Source: Sphingomicrobium clamense
GTDB taxonomy: Bacteria > Pseudomonadota > Alphaproteobacteria > Sphingomonadales > Sphingomonadaceae
Assembly: GCF_019264355.1 (NCBI RefSeq)
Contig: NZ_JAHVAH010000001.1
Coordinates: 294,001-358,000 of the forward strand
DNA: 64,000 bases
Direction: 5' to 3'
Positions 9,248 to 18,339 of this stretch are shown piece after piece. Positions within the stretch are counted from its first letter, which is position 1, and each line of letters starts with the position of its first letter. Made by a program: the position numbers and the translations under genes. The notes below the pieces were generated by a model. That model did not search any database. It was given only the letters and a program-made list of their open reading frames with translations, and was not told the DNA's origin.

Positions 9248-11440
9248 ATGGACGACAAGACGACAATGAACGCGCTGGCGAGCGGCGGCGGCCCCAAGGC
9301 CTTCCTCGGCAATCCGCGCGCCTATTTCGCCGACTCGCGCCATGCCCCGCTCGTCTGGCTCAGCTATGTGCTTCCCGGCCGTAGCCCGGTGCAGTCATGG
9401 GCTCGCGCCGCCGACCGATCCGCGCCCGCTGGCGCACGAGACGACCGCTTTCCGGACGTAGGCGCCGACACGCCCGTCACGCCGTCGCGCAAGCTCAGCA
9501 TCAAGCCTTCGCTCGCCGCCTTCCTCGGCCAATGGCCGCGCTGGGCCTGGGCGCGCGAAGTGGCAGTGGGCGACCTCGTCATTGGCTGGGGCTACCGCAA
9601 GTCGGGGCGCAAGGCCGTGTCAGTGGCGAAACGCAAGGGCGCTCGCCATCTCCTGATCGAGGACGGCTTCCTGCGCTCGGTCGATCGCGACGGTGCCGAG
9701 ATCGGCATCGCGCTCGACCAGGACGGCATCTACTACGATGCAAGCTCCAATAGCCGCCTGTTCGACCTCATCCGAAAGCCTCTATCTGCCGAGGAGCGGG
9801 AACGCGCTGCTTCGCTGGCAACCCGATGGCGCAAACTCGGCCTCTCTAAATATAATGGCGGTCGACCCTATGACGGCCCCCTTCCCGACCGTTTCGTGCT
9901 CGTGATCGACCAGGTGCAGGGCGACCTGTCGATCCGTCACGGGCGTGCCGACCAGAAGTCGTTCGAGGCGATGCTTGCCGCCGCGCTCGAACACGATCCG
10001 GACGTCGACGTCGTGCTTAAGGCGCACCCCGACGCCACCGGGAAACCGCGCAAGAGCCATTTCGATCTTGCCCGCCTGTCGACCAACCCGCGTATCCACA
10101 TGATCGCCGACCACAGCCACGTCGCCAGCCTGATCGAGCGCGCCGAGGCGGTCTTCACGGTCACCTCGCAAGTTGGCTTCGAGGTGCTGATGCATGGCAA
10201 GCCGGTCCACGTTTTCGGCATGCCCTTCTACGCCGGATGGGGGCTTACCTCCGACGCGCTTAACTGGGACGGCCGCGTCGACGTCCCACTCGAACAGCTC
10301 GTACACGCCGCGCTCATCGACTATCCGCGCTACTGGCATCCGGTTCGCCAGCAAGAGATCGAGGCCGAGAGCGCGATGGACCTTGTCGGTGCCAATATCG
10401 CGCTACGTCGCCAGCAGCCCGCCATCGTCTTCGCCATGGGCTTTTCCCGCTGGAAGCGACCCTTCATCGCGGACTTCCTGCAAGGCAGCACCGTCCGCTT
10501 CGTCGCAAGCGCAAAGGAGATTCCCGAAGGCGCCACCTTGATCTTGTGGGGCCGGAAACCCGCACCACAGGATCGCGACGACCTCAACATCCTGCGGATC
10601 GAAGACGGCTTCCTGCGCTCGTCGGGGCTCGGCGCGAACCTAGTCCGCCCGCTGTCGCTCGTGCTCGACGATGTCGGCATCTACTACGATGCCAGCACGC
10701 CCTCGCGGCTCGAGCAGGTGTTGCAGCACAGCGACTATGACGACGAACAGCGCGAGCGCGCCGCAAACCTTCGCCGCTCGATCATCGATGCGCGGCTCAA
10801 CAAGTATAATCTCGGTGGCACCGCCTGGCGCCGGCCCGATGGCGACCGCAAGGTCGTGCTCGTCGTCGGCCAGGTCGAAGGCGACGCCTCAATTCGCTTC
10901 GGCTCACCCGACGTGCGCACCAATGCCGAACTGCTCAAGCGGGTGCGTGCCGAACATCCAGACGACTATATCGTCTACAAGCCGCACCCTGACGTGCTGG
11001 CCGGTCTTCGCCAGCAGGGCACCGATTTCACCGCCCCGGACCTGCCCTATGACGAGCTGATCGAACATGCCGATCCCGTCGCCTTGCTCGAGACGGTCGA
11101 TCACGTCCACACCATGACCTCCCTGATGGGGTTCGAGGCGCTGCTGCGCGGCGTAAAGGTCACCTGCCACGGGCTCCCCTTCTACGCCGGATGGGGCCTG
11201 ACCGACGACCGCATCGACTGTCCGCGACGCACGGCGCAGCGCACGCTCGACGAGCTCGTCCATGCCACGTTGATCGACTATCCGCGCTATTTCAGTCCGC
11301 GCGGCCGGATGTTCGCTTCGCCCGAAGATATCCTCGTCGAACTGGCTGACCTTGCCGGCGGCCGCCCCGCCCAGCGGTCGCTACCGCGCAGGGCGTTCAA
11401 TTTCGTGGTTACGCGCTGGGTGAAATGGCGCGATCGCTAG
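9248..11440 (+). CDS. kpsC: Capsule beta-Kdo linker glycosyltransferase KpsC
   Basis: Two-domain retaining Kdo transferase that, with KpsS, builds the poly-beta-Kdo linker on lyso-phosphatidylglycerol at the inner face of the membrane. It has 730 residues. The tandem domains are obvious: IEDGFLRS occurs at 137-144 and again near 451-458, GIYYDAS occurs twice, and PFYAGWGLT occurs twice. ATG 9248 (MDDKTT) is chosen because the frame upstream is inside kdsA; ATG 9266 is an alternative. It is slightly longer than enteric KpsC (about 675), with an N-terminal extension before domain 1. Its last 32 bp overlap the convergent kpsS. Confidence 0.93.
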   Translation: MDDKTTMNALASGGGPKAFLGNPRAYFADSRHAPLVWLSYVLPGRSPVQSWARAADRSAPAGARDDRFPDVGADTPVTPSRKLSIKPSLAAFLGQWPRWAWAREVAVGDLVIGWGYRKSGRKAVSVAKRKGARHLLIEDGFLRSVDRDGAEIGIALDQDGIYYDASSNSRLFDLIRKPLSAEERERAASLATRWRKLGLSKYNGGRPYDGPLPDRFVLVIDQVQGDLSIRHGRADQKSFEAMLAAALEHDPDVDVVLKAHPDATGKPRKSHFDLARLSTNPRIHMIADHSHVASLIERAEAVFTVTSQVGFEVLMHGKPVHVFGMPFYAGWGLTSDALNWDGRVDVPLEQLVHAALIDYPRYWHPVRQQEIEAESAMDLVGANIALRRQQPAIVFAMGFSRWKRPFIADFLQGSTVRFVASAKEIPEGATLILWGRKPAPQDRDDLNILRIEDGFLRSSGLGANLVRPLSLVLDDVGIYYDASTPSRLEQVLQHSDYDDEQRERAANLRRSIIDARLNKYNLGGTAWRRPDGDRKVVLVVGQVEGDASIRFGSPDVRTNAELLKRVRAEHPDDYIVYKPHPDVLAGLRQQGTDFTAPDLPYDELIEHADPVALLETVDHVHTMTSLMGFEALLRGVKVTCHGLPFYAGWGLTDDRIDCPRRTAQRTLDELVHATLIDYPRYFSPRGRMFASPEDILVELADLAGGRPAQRSLPRRAFNFVVTRWVKWRDR

Positions 11441-12719
11441 CGTCGCTCGCGCTATCGGCCGCGGTCGCCCGCTCGATGACCTTCTCGGCAATGGCTGCCG
11501 CTGCGATCTTCGACCCGCGCGATCCATAATAATCGCCCGGCGCCAGCGCCTCGCGCGCCAGAAATTGTTCGTAGCGTCGACGCGTGGCCTCGTCGGCGAC
11601 CCACTGGTCGACCATGAACGCCTCGATATCGCCCTCGTCCTGCCCGCACTGGACCAGCGCGGGATTGCGGAACACGGCCTCGCCCATCACCAGCAGCGGC
11701 GTCCCGTGATGGATCGCAGTCATCCCGCTGGTCGAATTGATGACGATCATGCCCTTGGAATGGATGGCCAGCTGCGCGATCGACCCGGAGTGAAGGATCG
11801 AGACCCGCTCGCTCACCCCATGCGCCTCGGCGATCTCTCGGATCCGGTTCTCGCGCGACCGCGCATGACCGTCGAGCGGATGGAGCTTGAAGACGAGCCG
11901 CGACGCTGTTCCCGTCTTCGCAAAGCTGCGGATGGTCGCATCTACCAGCCGTTCGATGTTCCAGCCGCGCGCCGCTGCGCCCATCTGGCTGTCGCTGGGC
12001 ATCTGCAGCGGGATGAGGAAATAATCCTTGTCCAACCCCTCGGTGAGGCGCTGGATGATCCCCGCTTCGGAAATCTTGCTCCCGACCAGCCGCAGCACGT
12101 TGCGCAGCCAGAACAGCCCCTCGGGCACGACGCTGCGCAGCGGGCGATGGATCAGCGGCTCGTCGCTCTTGGGCGTGAACAGGATCCGGTGTCCGTAATA
12201 GAGGAAGCCGTAGAGGCTCATGATCCTAAAGCTCGACCCGAGATTGGCCGATGCGGGCGCGGCAATCTCTTCCTCGGGCTCGGGGACCAACCCGCATACG
12301 GGCGACAGGTCGTTATTGCCGCCCACCTCGCAGGTCACGAAGCCCGAGCGCAGATAGCCTTCCTCGAGCGAGACGATCTCGATCCCCTCGCGCGCGGCGA
12401 CTTCGCGGGCGATGCGGTGGGCAGGTCGCTTGGCGCCGAACAGGATGATGGCGTCGGGCCGTTCCTCGGCGAAGCGAGTTTCCAGCCATTCGTGCCAGGC
12501 TTCGACGCTGCCGGTAAAGCGGACCGTGTTGCGGCGCGGTCCGAACAGCTTGTCGCCGCTGTTGAACAACACACGTGTGACGTCGGCACCGCGCGCCTCG
12601 AGCGCCTGCTGCAAGCGGCTGAAAAACGGACCGACGGGGCCCTGCAAGAGCAGGATCCGCGGTGACCGTTCCGCGACATGCAAACTGGCTTGGTCAGTCA
12701 GTTGACGAACGATGGCCAA
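11409..12719 (-). CDS. kpsS: Capsule Kdo transferase KpsS
   Basis: Partner of KpsC that adds the first Kdo to the lipid terminus of the capsule. It has 436 residues, against about 390 in E. coli. Recognisable stretches are LLLQGPVGPFFSRL, DAIILFG, VSLEEGYLRSGFVT, DYFLIPLQMPSDSQ, VFKLHPLDG and INSTSGMTAIHHG, the last belonging to the family's nucleotide-binding end. It is last in the - strand kpsM-T-E-D-S order, 66 bp after kpsD. Its 3' end overlaps kpsC tail to tail. Confidence 0.9.
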   Translation of the reverse strand: MAIVRQLTDQASLHVAERSPRILLLQGPVGPFFSRLQQALEARGADVTRVLFNSGDKLFGPRRNTVRFTGSVEAWHEWLETRFAEERPDAIILFGAKRPAHRIAREVAAREGIEIVSLEEGYLRSGFVTCEVGGNNDLSPVCGLVPEPEEEIAAPASANLGSSFRIMSLYGFLYYGHRILFTPKSDEPLIHRPLRSVVPEGLFWLRNVLRLVGSKISEAGIIQRLTEGLDKDYFLIPLQMPSDSQMGAAARGWNIERLVDATIRSFAKTGTASRLVFKLHPLDGHARSRENRIREIAEAHGVSERVSILHSGSIAQLAIHSKGMIVINSTSGMTAIHHGTPLLVMGEAVFRNPALVQCGQDEGDIEAFMVDQWVADEATRRRYEQFLAREALAPGDYYGSRGSKIAAAAIAEKVIERATAADSASDASDRAISPSA

Positions 12720-12785
12720 GACCCGCGATTCCCTTCGAAAGCACTACTTGATGCATGTTTAGCGCCAAAATTAGCGTTTGTCTGC

Positions 12786-14504
12786 CTAAAGTCCCAACAC
12801 CACGCCGGCGCTCACTGCAACTTGATAAAGGATTTGCGTCAGCTCCTTGAAGATCTGGCGTCCCTTGCTGTCAACTTCGGGCATGACCATGATCTCGTCG
12901 CCCGCGTTGATATAGCGCGCGCGCTTGGCCTTTCCTTCGGCGATGGTGAAGCTGCCGTCCTGGTGCGCGATAATGACGCGGCGGGCGCTCGCCTTGTTGG
13001 TATAACCCCCTGCCTGCCTGACATAATCGTCGACATCGTAGCTGTCGTTATAGGCGATGGCGTTGGGGAACATGACCTCCCCGTTGACGAGCACGAGCCC
13101 GTCGCGCGCGGGGATGTAGATGATATCTCCATTCTCGAGCAGAAGGTCGTCGCGCGCGTCCGACTTGGCAATCAACACGCGGCCCTTTGGCTCGACCTCG
13201 CGCGCCCGTTCGACGAATTGCAGCAGCAATTCGGCCTCTTCGGCGCGAAGCCGCGCCTCCTCGGCTGTGCCCGAGCGGCCGGTCAGCGCCGCCTTCTCGA
13301 GCGCGAGCAGCGAGGTCTCGAGTGCTTCGGCCTGGCGCTCCTTCACGCTGACGCGGAACAGCTGGACGTTCCAGTAGGCCGAGCGCTCGGTATACTGGAT
13401 CAGCGACAACACGTCTCCCATCCGGCTGCCATAGGGCAGGACGAATTCCTGCGGGCTGTCATGCTCGCCTTCGACCCGAACCGTGATCGTGCCTGGCCGC
13501 TTGTCGGCGGTGAAGGCGACCTGGTCGCCATTGCCCAGTGCGATCGCGGGCGCTTCGCCCAGCGGATAATAGTCGACGTTGCGTATCGTGCCGGTGTTGC
13601 GCGTCACGCGAACATGGGTCGCGCCCGGCTTGGGGCGGGCATATTCCGCGATTTGCGAGAGCGAGATTTCGGGACCGATAAATTCGAAAATGTTCGGATT
13701 TTCCGCCATTCCCGTCACGTCGACCATGCTGTTGCGCGGCGCGACGAAGATCACGTCGCCATTGCCCAGCTGCACTTGCGGCAGGTTTCCGTAGAGCAGG
13801 AAGTCGTAAAGGTTGATCCGCGCACGGGTCATTCCGCCACGCTTGATCTCGATCTCGAGGAACGAGCCGCGCTCGGGATCCACGCCGCCGGCCTGGTCGA
13901 GATAATGGAGCACCGAATCCATGCTGGTGCCTGCATAGGCGCCGGGCCGGTTGACGAAGCCGCCGACGAATACGCGGACCGGCTGCGCTTCGGCGAGCGC
14001 GGCATAGACCTGGACGTTCGAGCGGAAGGTGCCGCTGACCGCCTGTTCGACGACCGGCTGGAGGTCGGCATTGCGGACGCCCAGCAGGCGGATCGGGCCG
14101 ACATTGGGCAGGAAGATATTGCCCTGCGCATCGACGGTCAGCGCGCTCTCGTAATTATAGCCACCCCACAGGCGCACGTTGACGGTATCGCCGACATTGA
14201 TCGCATAGTCGGCGTTGAAGTCCGCGGCGGCCTCCCGCGCGAACGCGCCGGTGAAAAGCTGCGACCCGAACACCCGGCTTGCCTCGTTCGCGGCATAGTC
14301 TGCGGCCTGCGGCGCTTCGACGGGCACGATGACGGGTTCGTCCTGCGTCGTCGGAACCTCGGTCGGGGCTGTGGGCGTGGTTTCCTGCTGCGGCCGTTCG
14401 AATCCGAACAGCGGCAGGCCCGAATCCTGGGCGGAGGCAGGCGCGGAGGCGAAAGACGCCGCCACCAGCGCGCAGGCCATGAATAGGGAGGAGAGGATCT
14501 TCAT
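12786..14504 (-). CDS. kpsD: Capsule polysaccharide export outer-membrane/periplasmic protein KpsD
   Basis: Wza/KpsD-type export channel component of 572 residues. A signal peptide covers about residues 1-25 (cleavage likely after PASA). A polysaccharide-export domain follows, with YAINVGDTVNVRLWGG and a GNIFLPNVGPIRLLG stretch. Several SLBB-type repeats come next (RVFVGGFVNRPGAY, and later LVNGEVMFPNAI with DDYVRQAGGYT). No lipobox Cys is seen after the signal, consistent with KpsD rather than Wza. It lies 5 bp downstream of kpsE. Confidence 0.9.
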   Translation of the reverse strand: MKILSSLFMACALVAASFASAPASAQDSGLPLFGFERPQQETTPTAPTEVPTTQDEPVIVPVEAPQAADYAANEASRVFGSQLFTGAFAREAAADFNADYAINVGDTVNVRLWGGYNYESALTVDAQGNIFLPNVGPIRLLGVRNADLQPVVEQAVSGTFRSNVQVYAALAEAQPVRVFVGGFVNRPGAYAGTSMDSVLHYLDQAGGVDPERGSFLEIEIKRGGMTRARINLYDFLLYGNLPQVQLGNGDVIFVAPRNSMVDVTGMAENPNIFEFIGPEISLSQIAEYARPKPGATHVRVTRNTGTIRNVDYYPLGEAPAIALGNGDQVAFTADKRPGTITVRVEGEHDSPQEFVLPYGSRMGDVLSLIQYTERSAYWNVQLFRVSVKERQAEALETSLLALEKAALTGRSGTAEEARLRAEEAELLLQFVERAREVEPKGRVLIAKSDARDDLLLENGDIIYIPARDGLVLVNGEVMFPNAIAYNDSYDVDDYVRQAGGYTNKASARRVIIAHQDGSFTIAEGKAKRARYINAGDEIMVMPEVDSKGRQIFKELTQILYQVAVSAGVVLGL

Positions 14505-14509
14505 ATGAC

Positions 14510-15700
14510 TTAGTCCCGATGGTCCCGAATGATCATCACCAGCAATTGCAACACGCCGGCGATGAGGAAAGCGAGGATGATGGTGACGAGCGAATTGCGC
14601 AGGCGGTCCGGAAGTTCCGCTTCGTCGGGCAGGTTGGGCTGCTGGATGACCGAGAGGGTCTTGATCGTGCGCGTGCTTTCGACCTGACCCTTCTCGAGCG
14701 CAGCGAGCGCGGTGCGATACAGTTCCTCGGCGAACTTGGCATCCGCCTCGAGGATCGCGAACTGCTCCATCGTGGTGTTGAGCGTCCCGCCGCGCGGACC
14801 CGCGAGGCGACTATTCTGCGTCGCGATCTGGCGGTCGATAGCGGCGATCTGCCGACGCAATTCGACCAGGATTGGATGATCGTCGACCAGGAAGGCGCTC
14901 TGCGAGGCCAATTGCACCTGCAGTTCGCTCTTGCGCGCCTCGAGCTGGGCGATGACCGTTGCCACCGTTTGTGCCTGCGCCTCGGGCGAGGCGATGCGCT
15001 CGCGGTTCTGGAAGGATATGACGGCTTGGCGGGCTTCGCGTGCCCGCGCTTCAAGCGCGTCGACCTGGCCGCGGAGGAACTCGACCTGCTCCTGCGCCAG
15101 CTGGTTGGCCGAGCTGTTCATGAACGACGCGCCTTCCTCGACCATGGTCGTGGTCATGGCTTCGGCCATCTCTGGATTGAACGCCTGCGCGCGCACGACG
15201 AGGACGCCGGCATATTCGTCGAATTCGACGGTCACGCGATCCTGGTAATATTCGTAGAGATCGTTTCGGCTATTGGCGAAGGCCAGCCGCGAGAAGGGAT
15301 CGATCGACCATTGCGAATAATGGTCTTCGAGCGACAGCTGGTCTTCCAGCTTGGTCATCATGTCGCGTGAGAGGAGATGCTCGCGCATCATCAGCTGGTC
15401 CGACCGGTTGCCGGTCATGTCACCCAGGAGCAGCGCGCCGAGATCGGGCGCGGCGGTGGCGGCAAGGTCGGTCTTTTGCACCACCACGCGCGCCTCGGAC
15501 ACGTAGCGGTCTGACGCGATCGCCAGCCAGTAGAAGGTGCTCACCAGCGAGAAGACGAAGGCCGCCGCCATCAGCGGCTGGCGACGCAATCGCGACCAGA
15601 ATTCGATCGCACGAGTCCGGGCGCTCGCAACGCCTCGCGACGCGCGCGAGCGGCCATCCTCTATTCGGGTGGTCATCCCCTGTTGCCCTTCCGCATTCAT
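14510..15700 (-). CDS. kpsE: Capsule export inner-membrane (PCP) protein KpsE
   Basis: Periplasmic adaptor linking the KpsMT transporter to KpsD. It has 396 residues. A cytoplasmic tail is followed by TM1 at about 42-62, a long periplasmic region rich in predicted coiled coil (about 195-320), and TM2 near 370-390. This is the two-TM layout of KpsE/BexC/CtrB. RYVSEARVVVQ after TM1 and PNLPDEAELPDR just before TM2 are typical. Met9 (15676) is an alternative start. It is the third gene of the kpsM-T-E-D-S run. Confidence 0.9.
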   Translation of the reverse strand: MNAEGQQGMTTRIEDGRSRASRGVASARTRAIEFWSRLRRQPLMAAAFVFSLVSTFYWLAIASDRYVSEARVVVQKTDLAATAAPDLGALLLGDMTGNRSDQLMMREHLLSRDMMTKLEDQLSLEDHYSQWSIDPFSRLAFANSRNDLYEYYQDRVTVEFDEYAGVLVVRAQAFNPEMAEAMTTTMVEEGASFMNSSANQLAQEQVEFLRGQVDALEARAREARQAVISFQNRERIASPEAQAQTVATVIAQLEARKSELQVQLASQSAFLVDDHPILVELRRQIAAIDRQIATQNSRLAGPRGGTLNTTMEQFAILEADAKFAEELYRTALAALEKGQVESTRTIKTLSVIQQPNLPDEAELPDRLRNSLVTIILAFLIAGVLQLLVMIIRDHRD

Positions 15701-15721
15701 ACTTGCTCGAACCCTAACCGA

Positions 15722-16387
15722 TTACTTGTGCAATGTCGCGTCATACGCCTTGAGCGCATCGTCGATGTCGTCGTGCCAATAGGCGTTGCCGTCCTGGATC
15801 AAAATCCCGGAATCGCAAAATTCGCGCAATTGTCCCTCGCTGTGCGAGACCATGATGAGCCCCGCCTTGCCGACCATGGCGCGAAAACGCTCGCCGGCCT
15901 TGCGGCGAAAACCCGTGTCGCCGACCGAGGTGATCTCGTCCGACAGGTAGACGTCGAATTCGAATGCCAGCGACATGGCGAATTTGATGCGCGCCTTCAT
16001 GCCGTCCGAATAGGTCTTCACCGGCTCGTCGAAATTGTCGCCGACATTGGTGAATTCCTTGATTTCCTCGAGGATTCGCTCCGAATCATGCTCGCGCCCC
16101 TGCACGCGGCACACGAACTGCGCGTTCTGCCGTCCGGTCAGCGATCCCTGCAGCCCGCCACCGAAGCCGACGGGCCAAGATACGCGTGCGTCGCGCACGA
16201 CCTGGCCCTCGGTCGGGCGGTCCGACCCGGCGATCAGGCGCAGCAGCGTCGACTTGCCTGCCCCGTTGCGCCCGATGATGCCGACATTGGCATTGGTCGG
16301 AATCTCGAAATTCAGATTGCGGAACACCCATTTGGGTTTGCCCGTGCGCGAGGGATAGGCCTTCCCAAGATTCTCGACCCGGATCAT
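15722..16387 (-). CDS. kpsT: Capsule ABC exporter ATPase KpsT
   Basis: ATP-binding subunit of the capsule exporter, 221 residues. Walker A is GRNGAGKSTL (39-48). The ABC signature is degenerate (TYSDGMKARIKFAMSLA), as is normal for KpsT/BexA/CtrD, and Walker B is FDVYLSDEITSVGD, where the family has Asp-Glu. ATG 16387 overlaps the kpsM stop as ATGA. Length and motif spacing match the family closely. Confidence 0.94.
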   Translation of the reverse strand: MIRVENLGKAYPSRTGKPKWVFRNLNFEIPTNANVGIIGRNGAGKSTLLRLIAGSDRPTEGQVVRDARVSWPVGFGGGLQGSLTGRQNAQFVCRVQGREHDSERILEEIKEFTNVGDNFDEPVKTYSDGMKARIKFAMSLAFEFDVYLSDEITSVGDTGFRRKAGERFRAMVGKAGLIMVSHSEGQLREFCDSGILIQDGNAYWHDDIDDALKAYDATLHK

Positions 16388-17166
16388 TGCGCGAACACCT
16401 TGCGCGTGAAGCGACGATAAAGAAGCAACGCCGCGACGAAGAATCCGAGCACCCACAGGTAGAGATAGGCAAGATCGGTCTCGGGCGGCGCGTGATAGAA
16501 GGAGGCGAAGGCCGAGCGCGCGCTTTCCAACCCGTGCGGGATCGGGTTGATCATCAGATAGGCGCGATACTGCGGCGGCACGATCATCAGCGGCAGGATC
16601 ACACCCGAAAGCAGGTAAAGCGGAAGGAAGATGATCGCGATGATCTTGTGCACTTCCTTGGCCAGCTCGGCGACCACTGCGACCAGCAGGCCGAGCCCTG
16701 CTCCAAGCAGCCACAGGCCCGCCATCGCCACGATGAAGGTCAGCGGATCGTCGGGGATGACGTTCCAGCCGTAGAGCCACAGGCCGGTCGCCGCGACGAA
16801 CAGCGTCGCGAGCATGATCAGCCCCTCGAGAATGCCGCGGATCATCACCGTGTCGAACGGAATGACCTGGCGATAGGTGAACAGCGCGCGATTGGAATCG
16901 ATAGCCTGGCTCATCTGCGCTGCCGTGCGCCGGAAGGTGAAGAATCCGACCAGACCGATCACCAGCCAGGGCACGATATCGATGCCGCCGATTTCGCGCT
17001 GACGGATCACCGCGAACAGGAAAGTCAGGAAGGCGAGGTGCGCCAGCGGCTCGACCAGCAGCCACACCCAGGCCGCGCGCGTCCCGAACAGGCGCACGGT
17101 CGCCTCGCGCAGGAAAAGCGCTTTCCAGACGTGACGCGTGATCTGCAGGGGACTGCGTTCGCTCAT
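16384..17166 (-). CDS. kpsM: Capsule ABC exporter permease KpsM
   Basis: ABC-2 type membrane subunit moving the finished polysaccharide across the inner membrane. It has 260 residues with six hydrophobic segments. The conserved amphipathic start TRHVWKALFLREATVRLFG leads into TM1, and LPLYLLSGVILPL and NPIPHGLESARSAF are family features. ATG 17166 (MSERSPLQ) is preferred over upstream starts lacking similarity. It is the first gene of the export operon. The 144 bp upstream are shared with the divergent PhyH gene and should hold both promoters, although no strong -35/-10 was recognised. Confidence 0.93.
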   Translation of the reverse strand: MSERSPLQITRHVWKALFLREATVRLFGTRAAWVWLLVEPLAHLAFLTFLFAVIRQREIGGIDIVPWLVIGLVGFFTFRRTAAQMSQAIDSNRALFTYRQVIPFDTVMIRGILEGLIMLATLFVAATGLWLYGWNVIPDDPLTFIVAMAGLWLLGAGLGLLVAVVAELAKEVHKIIAIIFLPLYLLSGVILPLMIVPPQYRAYLMINPIPHGLESARSAFASFYHAPPETDLAYLYLWVLGFFVAALLLYRRFTRKVFAQ

Positions 17167-17310
17167 GCCGCTGTTCGGAATTTCCTCTGTTGGACGAAGG
17201 AGTTGGCGGCCATTACAGCGCGTCCATCGACTTTGCCATGATGAAATCCCCCAACGCGATTTCGCTTGAACACTGTGTGAATAGCGCCAACCTACGTCAA
17301 GTTCGACCTG

Positions 17311-18339
17311 ATGACTATTTTTCGCTCTTTTGCGCGCGCCGCCAAGTCGGTTTTGTACGCGCCGGCCATCCTGACGGGGGCAAGCGCGCTCGATGGCGCA
17401 GGTCCGGTGGCGTCCAAGCGATTGAACAAGGCCGGATTGCACCGCTGGCGGGTCGCGCAGGCTGCGCGCCTGACGGCTTCGCGTCGTCGCCACATGGAAA
17501 GCAAGGTCCGCCCCGAATGGCGTGAGCAGTTCGCGCGCGACGGGTTCGTGGTGGTCGAGAATGCGATTGCTGAAGGCGAATTTGCCGCGCTACGCGATGC
17601 GATTCTGTCGCGCAGATGGGACGTGCGCGACATGGTGCAGGGCGACACGATCACGCGCCGAGCCGCCATCGACCCCGCCATGCTCGATTCCCTCCCGGCT
17701 CTCGACCGCCTGCTGCGCGCCGACTGGTTCCGCTGGCTGCTCCGCTACGTCTCCAGCTTCGACGTCGAACCGCTCTACTATCTCCAGTCGATCCTCAAGC
17801 GCGGCGACGGCACGCCCGACCCGCAGGTCAAACCCCATGCCGACACCTTCCACAGTTCGATGAAGGCTTGGCTGTTTCTCGAGGATGTCGCGGCGGGCGA
17901 TGGCGCCTTCAGCTATGTCCGCGGCTCGCACCGGCTGACGCCCGAACGGCTTGCCTGGCATCACGAGGTCGCGACCTCGCTTGAGGAGCGCGACCGCCTC
18001 ACCCGCCGCGGATCGTTTCGCGCCAGCGCCGAGGATTTGCGCCGGATGGGGCTGGGCGAACCCGAGGAGCTGGCGGTCAAGGCCAACACGTTGGTCGTCG
18101 CCGACACGTTCGGATTCCATGCGCGCGGCCCCTCCGGCCCCGACCTCACCCGCGTGGAAATCTGGGCCTATAGCCGCCGCAACCCCTTCCTCCCCTGGCT
18201 CGGCGGTGATCCGCTCAGCGTCCGCCCCATCGCACCGCGCCGCGTCGGCTGGCTTTGGAAGCTGCGCGATCGCTTTCCCAAGCAACTCAAGCAACCGTGG
18301 AAGCCCGTCGGGCGCAAACGGATGACCGACCTGCCATGA
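17311..18339 (+). CDS. Phytanoyl-CoA dioxygenase (PhyH) family Fe(II)/2-oxoglutarate oxygenase
   Basis: Predicted non-haem iron oxygenase of 342 residues; the substrate is unknown. The iron facial triad is readable: the HxD of KPHADTFH (near residues 175-177) and the distal His of DTFGFHARG (near 269), with an Arg in LTRVEIWAYSRR for 2-oxoglutarate. An RDGFVVVENAI stretch opens the catalytic domain. The first 60 basic residues may be dispensable, since Met62 (17494) is an alternative start. It lies next to kpsM and is coupled by ATGA to a HAD phosphatase, so a role in modifying a surface glycan or small metabolite is possible but inferred. Confidence 0.78.
   Translation: MTIFRSFARAAKSVLYAPAILTGASALDGAGPVASKRLNKAGLHRWRVAQAARLTASRRRHMESKVRPEWREQFARDGFVVVENAIAEGEFAALRDAILSRRWDVRDMVQGDTITRRAAIDPAMLDSLPALDRLLRADWFRWLLRYVSSFDVEPLYYLQSILKRGDGTPDPQVKPHADTFHSSMKAWLFLEDVAAGDGAFSYVRGSHRLTPERLAWHHEVATSLEERDRLTRRGSFRASAEDLRRMGLGEPEELAVKANTLVVADTFGFHARGPSGPDLTRVEIWAYSRRNPFLPWLGGDPLSVRPIAPRRVGWLWKLRDRFPKQLKQPWKPVGRKRMTDLP

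Noticed and set aside
12678..14486. A 602-codon open frame on + opposite kpsD and kpsS
   Set aside because: It is an antisense frame of the kind common in high-GC coding DNA. The opposite strand encodes clear KpsD and KpsS motifs with a signal peptide, whereas this frame shows no family similarity.
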